Below, piece after piece: positions 60,308 through 64,000 of a DNA stretch of 64,000 nt (the stretch's first letter is position 1; the number at the start of each line of letters is the position of its first letter). Under the pieces are notes generated by a model, which had not been told where the DNA came from, made no database searches, and saw only the letters and a program-made list of their open reading frames with translations. The stretch covers positions 62,001 to 126,000 of the forward strand of contig JAGHZU010000011.1 in the NCBI GenBank assembly GCA_017745235.1, in the 5' to 3' direction. A program made the position numbers and the translations under genes. Source of the stretch: Caulobacter sp. Its GTDB lineage: Bacteria > Pseudomonadota > Alphaproteobacteria > Caulobacterales > Caulobacteraceae.

Positions 60308-61180
60308 TCAGGCGAACAGATGCGCCGCCATGTAGTCCACGAACACCCGCACCTTGGGCGGCAGGTGACGGTTGGAGGGCCAAAGGGCGCGATAGACGCC
60401 TTGGGTCGCGATGAAGTCATCCAGCACGGGCTCCAGCCGCCCCTCCGCCAGCGACCGGGCCACGGCGAAGTCCGGCAGGCAGGCCAGGCCCAGCCCCGCC
60501 TCGGCCAGGCCGATCAGCGGCTCGATCGTGCTGGACGCCATGGCCACCGGCGGGTCGACCGCCTCGCCCTCCAGCGGCCAGCGCTCCAGCCGCCCGACGC
60601 CGGGACGGCGATAGTGCAGGCAGGCGTGGGCGGCCAGATCGGCCGGCCGCTCGGGCCGCCCGCGCCCCGCCAGATAGGCCGGCGCCGCCACCACCCGGTG
60701 GCGGAAGACGCCGATCTTGCGGCTCATCAGCCGCGAGTCCGCCCCCTCGCCGGTGCGGATGACCACGTCGAACCCCTCCTCCACCACGTCCACCAGGCGG
60801 TCGCTGAAGTCCAGGTCCAGGCGCACCTGCGGATAGGCGGCCATGAACCCCGCCACCGCCGGGGTCAGCAACATGCCCGCCAGCGGCAGGCTGACGCGCA
60901 GCAGGCCCTGGGGCGCGGCGCGACTGGCCCGCAGCAGGGCCTCGGCCTCGTCCAGATCGGCCAGGATCCGCCGGCAGCGCTCCAGATAGAACGCCCCCTC
61001 CTGGGTCAGGGTCATGTTGCGGGTGTTGCGGTGGAACAGCCGCGCCGACAGTTGCTCCTCCAGCCGGGCCACGGCCTTGCCCACGGCCGAGGGCGACAGC
61101 CCCATCTGCCGGCCGGCGGCGACGAACGAACGGTCTTCGGCGGCGCGCACGAAGGCCTGGAGCGCGATCAGCTTGTCCAT
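60308..61180 (-). CDS. LysR family transcriptional regulator
   Basis: The 290-aa protein has the LysR HTH (LQAFVRAAEDRSFVAAGRQM, then LSPSAVGKAVARLEEQLSAR) and an effector-binding domain of the periplasmic-binding-protein type. Divergent from the ABM-domain gene. A dyad TTTCC-N9-GGAA (61201-61218) in the gap is a possible binding site. Target and ligand are unknown. Confidence 0.93.
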   Translation of the reverse strand: MDKLIALQAFVRAAEDRSFVAAGRQMGLSPSAVGKAVARLEEQLSARLFHRNTRNMTLTQEGAFYLERCRRILADLDEAEALLRASRAAPQGLLRVSLPLAGMLLTPAVAGFMAAYPQVRLDLDFSDRLVDVVEEGFDVVIRTGEGADSRLMSRKIGVFRHRVVAAPAYLAGRGRPERPADLAAHACLHYRRPGVGRLERWPLEGEAVDPPVAMASSTIEPLIGLAEAGLGLACLPDFAVARSLAEGRLEPVLDDFIATQGVYRALWPSNRHLPPKVRVFVDYMAAHLFA

Positions 61181-61295
61181 GCCCGCAATTATAGCTGATC
61201 TTTCCTGACTCTACGGAATTCCCGCCTGATTTTCCCGACCAGTCACAGGCGTAAGTCCTCCGAACGGCGCGACGACGCGCCGCGAGGAGAACCCG

Positions 61296-61652
61296 ATGAC
61301 GACCCAAACCCCGATCGCCAGCCTGACCGACGGCCCCGTCCCCACGACCTTCGTGGTCAACGTGCTGCACGCCAAGCCCGGCCTGCAGGACGAGACCTTC
61401 CGCCTGATCCAGGACGTCGTGCGCTATGTCGCCGGAGCCAAGCCGGGCTTCCTGTGGAGCAGCCTGGCCCGCAGCACCGACGGCCTGACCGTGGTCAACA
61501 TCGAGGCCATCTCCGGAGCCGGCGACGTCGACACCTTCTTCGCCGATCCCGAGTTCCAGCAGCGCTGGGCCCGCCTGGACGCGGTGGCCCGGCACGAGTT
61601 CCACGTCTATCGCGTGGACGACCTGGTGCTGCCGGCGCTGACGGCCAGCTGA
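61296..61652 (+). CDS. ABM-domain (antibiotic biosynthesis monooxygenase-like) protein
   Basis: The 118-aa protein has a dimeric alpha/beta-barrel pattern: FVVNVLHAKPGLQDETFRLI, PGFLWSSLARSTDGLTVVNI, FFADPEFQQRWARLDAVA. ABM-fold proteins are cofactor-free monooxygenases or heme/quinol-handling proteins. Its LysR neighbour probably controls it. Function is not deducible further. Confidence 0.8.
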   Translation: MTTQTPIASLTDGPVPTTFVVNVLHAKPGLQDETFRLIQDVVRYVAGAKPGFLWSSLARSTDGLTVVNIEAISGAGDVDTFFADPEFQQRWARLDAVARHEFHVYRVDDLVLPALTAS

Positions 61653-61698
61653 GCATGCCCGCGTCGCCCGGAGCCTCGCAGAGGCAGTCCGGGACCCG

Positions 61699-61718
61699 GG
61701 GGCCGGCGCGCCGGCCCC
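61699..61718. terminator. GC palindrome between convergent ABM and HPP genes
   Basis: A perfect 20-bp palindrome GGGGCCGGCGCGCCGGCCCC lies in the 81-base gap, 46 bases after the ABM gene stop and 15 before the HPP-CBS stop. It can form a very stable hairpin in RNA from either strand. Pyrimidine-rich TCTCACCTTCC follows on the plus strand. Confidence 0.55.
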
Positions 61719-61733
61719 TCTCACCTTCCCCGC

Positions 61734-62897
61734 TCAGATCGCCGGGTCGATCGCCCCGGCTTCCTCGGCTCGCTGCGGGGCCAGGGCCTCGACGATGTGG
61801 GCGCGATACAGCACGCCCAGCAGGTCGGTCTGGGTGATGACGCCCAGCAGCACGCGGTTCTCGTCCACCACCATGGCCTCGTGCGCCGCGCCGCTGGAGA
61901 GGATCGGCAGCAGGGCCTCGATCGCCGCGCCCGGGCGCACCTTGTGCACGAAGGGATCGAGCACCGCCTCCACCAGCCCTTCGCGGCCCGCCTGCAGCTC
62001 GGCCCGGCGCACCATGCCCGCCACCCGGCGCTCGGCGTCGACCACGGGAACGGTGCGCAGGTCGTGCAGCCGCATGTAGGCCAGGGCGCTCTCGGCGGTC
62101 TGGCGCAGGTCCACGCTCAGCACGTCGCGGGACATGATGTCGCCGCACAGGATGTGGGCGTGCACCCGGCGATGGGCCTGCAGCTCCACCTCGCGGAACA
62201 GGGCGTCCAGGTCCTCGCGGTCGATGTCCAGCAGCTCGCCGTAGCGGGCCAGGGCCGCGTCGATGTCGGCGGCGGTGAAGCCCACCCGGTTCAGCGGCGG
62301 CGCGTCCGCCGTGGCGTGGACATTGGGCGGCGGCGGGGGCGCGCGGTGCGGGTACGAACGCCCCGCCGCCCGGGCGTAGCCTATGGCCGACAGCACCAGC
62401 AGGGTCGAGCACAGCCCCACAGGCACGAAGACGTAGGCGTAGGACGCCGCTCCCACCGGTCCGGCGGCCAGGGCCGCGCCCAGGGCCACGGCCCCGCCCG
62501 GCGGATGCAGGCAGCCCAGCAGGCCCATGGCCACGATCGCCAGGGCCACCGCCGTGGCCGCCGCCAGCGCCGGCTGCTGGTGGAAGGCCAGGGCGCAGGT
62601 CACCCCGGCCAGGGCCGAGATCATGTTGCCGCCGATGATCGCGCGGGGCTGGGCCAGCGGGCTGGCCGGCACGGCGAAGGCCAGCACGGCCGAGGCTCCG
62701 ATCGGCGGGATCAGCAGCGGCAGGGCCGAGGCGCGCCCGCTGCTGATCAGGTGCGCCAGCAGGCCGGTGATCGGAACGCCCAGCAGCGCCCCCAGGCCCG
62801 AACGCAGGACGTCGGAGGAGCGGATGGGGTTGCGGCCGCGCAGGAGCCGCACGAGCGCCGGCTGGGAAAGGGCCGGCTGGGAAAAGGTCTGGGACAT
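61734..62897 (-). CDS. HPP family membrane protein with CBS pair
   Basis: The 387-aa protein has an N-terminal HPP domain of four or more TM helices (LLIPPIGASAVLAFAVPASP; GLLGCLHPPGGAVALGAAL with the His-Pro-Pro motif). A C-terminal pair of CBS domains follows (residues about 245-375: CGDIMSRDVLSVDLRQTAES, VDENRVLLGVITQTDLLGVL). HPP proteins have been linked to nitrite transport in chloroplasts; a role here is not established. CBS domains usually bind adenine nucleotides. The start at 62897 (MSQTFSQPALS) is clear from the domain; the open frame continues far upstream as noise. Confidence 0.9.
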   Translation of the reverse strand: MSQTFSQPALSQPALVRLLRGRNPIRSSDVLRSGLGALLGVPITGLLAHLISSGRASALPLLIPPIGASAVLAFAVPASPLAQPRAIIGGNMISALAGVTCALAFHQQPALAAATAVALAIVAMGLLGCLHPPGGAVALGAALAAGPVGAASYAYVFVPVGLCSTLLVLSAIGYARAAGRSYPHRAPPPPPNVHATADAPPLNRVGFTAADIDAALARYGELLDIDREDLDALFREVELQAHRRVHAHILCGDIMSRDVLSVDLRQTAESALAYMRLHDLRTVPVVDAERRVAGMVRRAELQAGREGLVEAVLDPFVHKVRPGAAIEALLPILSSGAAHEAMVVDENRVLLGVITQTDLLGVLYRAHIVEALAPQRAEEAGAIDPAI

Positions 62898-62990
62898 GGT
62901 CTTCCGGCGGAACTTCGAGACGGGATCGGGCCTGGTCGTCGGGCTGTTCGGGAAGGACCACATGAACACCGCCGACGCCACCCCATGACC

Positions 62991-63046
62991 GCTCTCGATC
63001 GCGCGGACATTGGGCGATTTCGCCGCGATCCTCCCCGATCGAGAGC
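62991..63046. promoter_or_regulatory. Inverted repeat in the divergent HPP/flavoprotein control region
   Basis: GCTCTCGATCG (62991-63001) and CGATCGAGAGC (63036-63046) are perfect 11-bp inverted copies with 34 bases between. They lie in the 210-base gap between the two divergently transcribed genes and could be paired operator sites. Confidence 0.4.
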
Positions 63047-63107
63047 GCCCCCTTGCCCCCCGCCCGCCGGCGCCGCACCCTCCCGCCCGGTTTGGGAGGG
63101 CGAGAGC

Positions 63108-64000
63108 GTGGCGGAGACCCGGCGGCGGGACGCGGTGATCATCGGCGGGGGCCACAACGGCCTGGTGTGCGCCTTCTACCTGGCGGGAGCCGGGCTGAAG
63201 GTGACCGTCTGCGAGGCCCGGGGCATGGTCGGCGGCGCAGCGGTGACCGAGGAATTCCACCCCGGCTTCCGCAACTCCACGGCCAGCTACACCGTCAGCC
63301 TGCTGAGCCCCAAGGTCATCGCCGACATGGACCTGCACGGCCATGGCCTGCGCATCCTGGAGCGGCCGATCTCCAACTTCCTGCCGCTGACGGACGACAG
63401 CTACCTCAAGCTGGGCGGAAGCCTCGCGCGGACCCAGGAGCAGTTCCGCAAGTTCTCGGCCCGCGACGCCGAACGCCTGCCGGCCTACTACGCCATGCTC
63501 GACGAGATCGGCGACGTGCTGCGCGGCCTGGCCGGCGAAACCCCGCCCAACCTCGGCGACGGCCTGCCCGGCCTGCTGCGCGCCCTGCGCCAGGGCGGCC
63601 GCCTGGCCATGCTGAGCCGCGAGCGCAAGCGCGACCTGCTGGACCTGTTCACCAAGAGCGCCCGCGACATCCTGGACGGCTGGTTCGAGAGCGACCCGGT
63701 CAAGGCCGCCTTCGGCTTCGACGCTGTGGTCGGCAACTACGCCAGCCCCGACACGCCCGGCTCGGCCTATGTCCTGCTGCACCACACTTTCGGCGAGGTG
63801 AACGGCAAGAAGGGCGCCTGGGGCCATGCGGTGGGCGGCATGGGCGCCATCACCCAGGCCATGGCCCGGGCGTGCGAGGCGCGCGGGGTCGAGATCCTGC
63901 TGAACGCCCGGGTCGAGGGCGTGCACGTCGAGGACGCCCCCAAGGGCGGCGGCAAGCGCGCCGTCGGGGTCCAGCTGGTGGACGGCCGCCAGGTGATGGC
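63108..64000 (+). CDS. Phytoene dehydrogenase-like FAD oxidoreductase, N-terminal part (cut by window end)
   Basis: A frame from a GTG (preceded by GGGAGGGCGAGA) runs to the window edge, 297 codons. It has the FAD-binding Rossmann motif DAVIIGGGHNGLVCAFYLAG near the N-terminus, the following Glu strand (VTVCEARGMVGGAA), and STASYTVSLLSPKVIADM. A conserved GYASPDTPGSAY-like segment (residues about 206-220) matches the PYROXD2/CrtI-like family. The remainder lies outside the window. It is probably a soluble or peripheral oxidase or desaturase of unknown substrate. Confidence 0.85.
   Translation, partial: MAETRRRDAVIIGGGHNGLVCAFYLAGAGLKVTVCEARGMVGGAAVTEEFHPGFRNSTASYTVSLLSPKVIADMDLHGHGLRILERPISNFLPLTDDSYLKLGGSLARTQEQFRKFSARDAERLPAYYAMLDEIGDVLRGLAGETPPNLGDGLPGLLRALRQGGRLAMLSRERKRDLLDLFTKSARDILDGWFESDPVKAAFGFDAVVGNYASPDTPGSAYVLLHHTFGEVNGKKGAWGHAVGGMGAITQAMARACEARGVEILLNARVEGVHVEDAPKGGGKRAVGVQLVDGRQVM

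Noticed and set aside
62898..63926. Upstream extension of the HPP-CBS gene
   Set aside because: It is antisense to the FAD oxidoreductase gene and low in protein character; the HPP domain begins shortly after the ATG at 62897.
1..64000. CRISPR array, rRNA operon or origin of replication
   Set aside because: I saw no regularly spaced identical repeats with unique spacers, no rRNA sequence and no cluster of DnaA boxes. This is by reading, not by a computed search.

Overview
The window is a high-GC (roughly two-thirds G+C) chromosomal segment that reads like Caulobacter or a close relative in the Caulobacterales. Pointers are the sfsA-map-radC order, TonB-dependent and TorF-type outer membrane proteins, an alphaproteobacterial gene transfer agent (GTA) head-tail cluster, GTG/TTG starts with 1-4 nt overlaps, and palindromic GC-rich repeats next to DUF559 genes. 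Assignment to genus is inference; there is no rRNA here.

Layout. 1-11 kb: housekeeping and transport genes (Nudix and nitroreductase enzymes, queF, an SDR, a TorF-type porin, an MFS carrier translationally coupled to a TonB-dependent receptor, a GntR regulator, and a metN-metI-X-metQ methionine importer). 11-14.5 kb: tRNA-Leu(UAA), small proteins and two regulators. 14.4-18.4 kb: sfsA-map-radC, in which sfsA has been invaded by about 0.87 kb of lower-GC DNA that brings its own sfsA 3' end and leaves the old 3' end stranded downstream. 18.4-26.6 kb: an RcnB-like protein, M19 dipeptidase, glnE, an exported PLP enzyme, and a BlaI/BlaR1-like pair with matching operator dyads. 26.6-39 kb: two OmpR-type two-component systems, a DegP-like protease, a ccmI-E-F-H cytochrome c maturation operon and a large unknown protein. 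39.3-40.3 kb: a DnaJ-class chaperone.

40.3-55.6 kb is the GTA structural cluster, transcribed on the minus strand from terminase (55.6 kb) to the tail hub protein (40.4 kb). Packaging, portal, protease, capsid, connector, tail tube, tape measure and baseplate genes are all recognisable. Two plus-strand insertions break the usual order: a DUF559 (Vsr-like) nuclease gene between terminase and portal, and three tandem DUF805 membrane-protein genes between the tape measure gene and the distal tail genes. The DUF805 block has its own promoter-operator and terminator. The portal/DUF559 part is bracketed by a perfect 53-bp inverted repeat. No integrase, replication or lysis-timing genes are visible, which fits a GTA better than a prophage.

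55.7-64 kb: a DUF3313-like Tat protein, an EamA exporter, a DUF900 lipoprotein hydrolase, a TetR/GST pair with a clear operator, a LysR/ABM-monooxygenase pair, an HPP-CBS membrane protein, and the start of a phytoene-dehydrogenase-like flavoprotein cut by the window end.

The points most worth following are the self-repairing insertion in sfsA, the moron-like DUF805 cassette and repeat-flanked DUF559 gene inside the GTA, the BlaI-type operators that link a third gene to the blaI-blaR pair, and a 12-base G tract in the TonB-dependent receptor.
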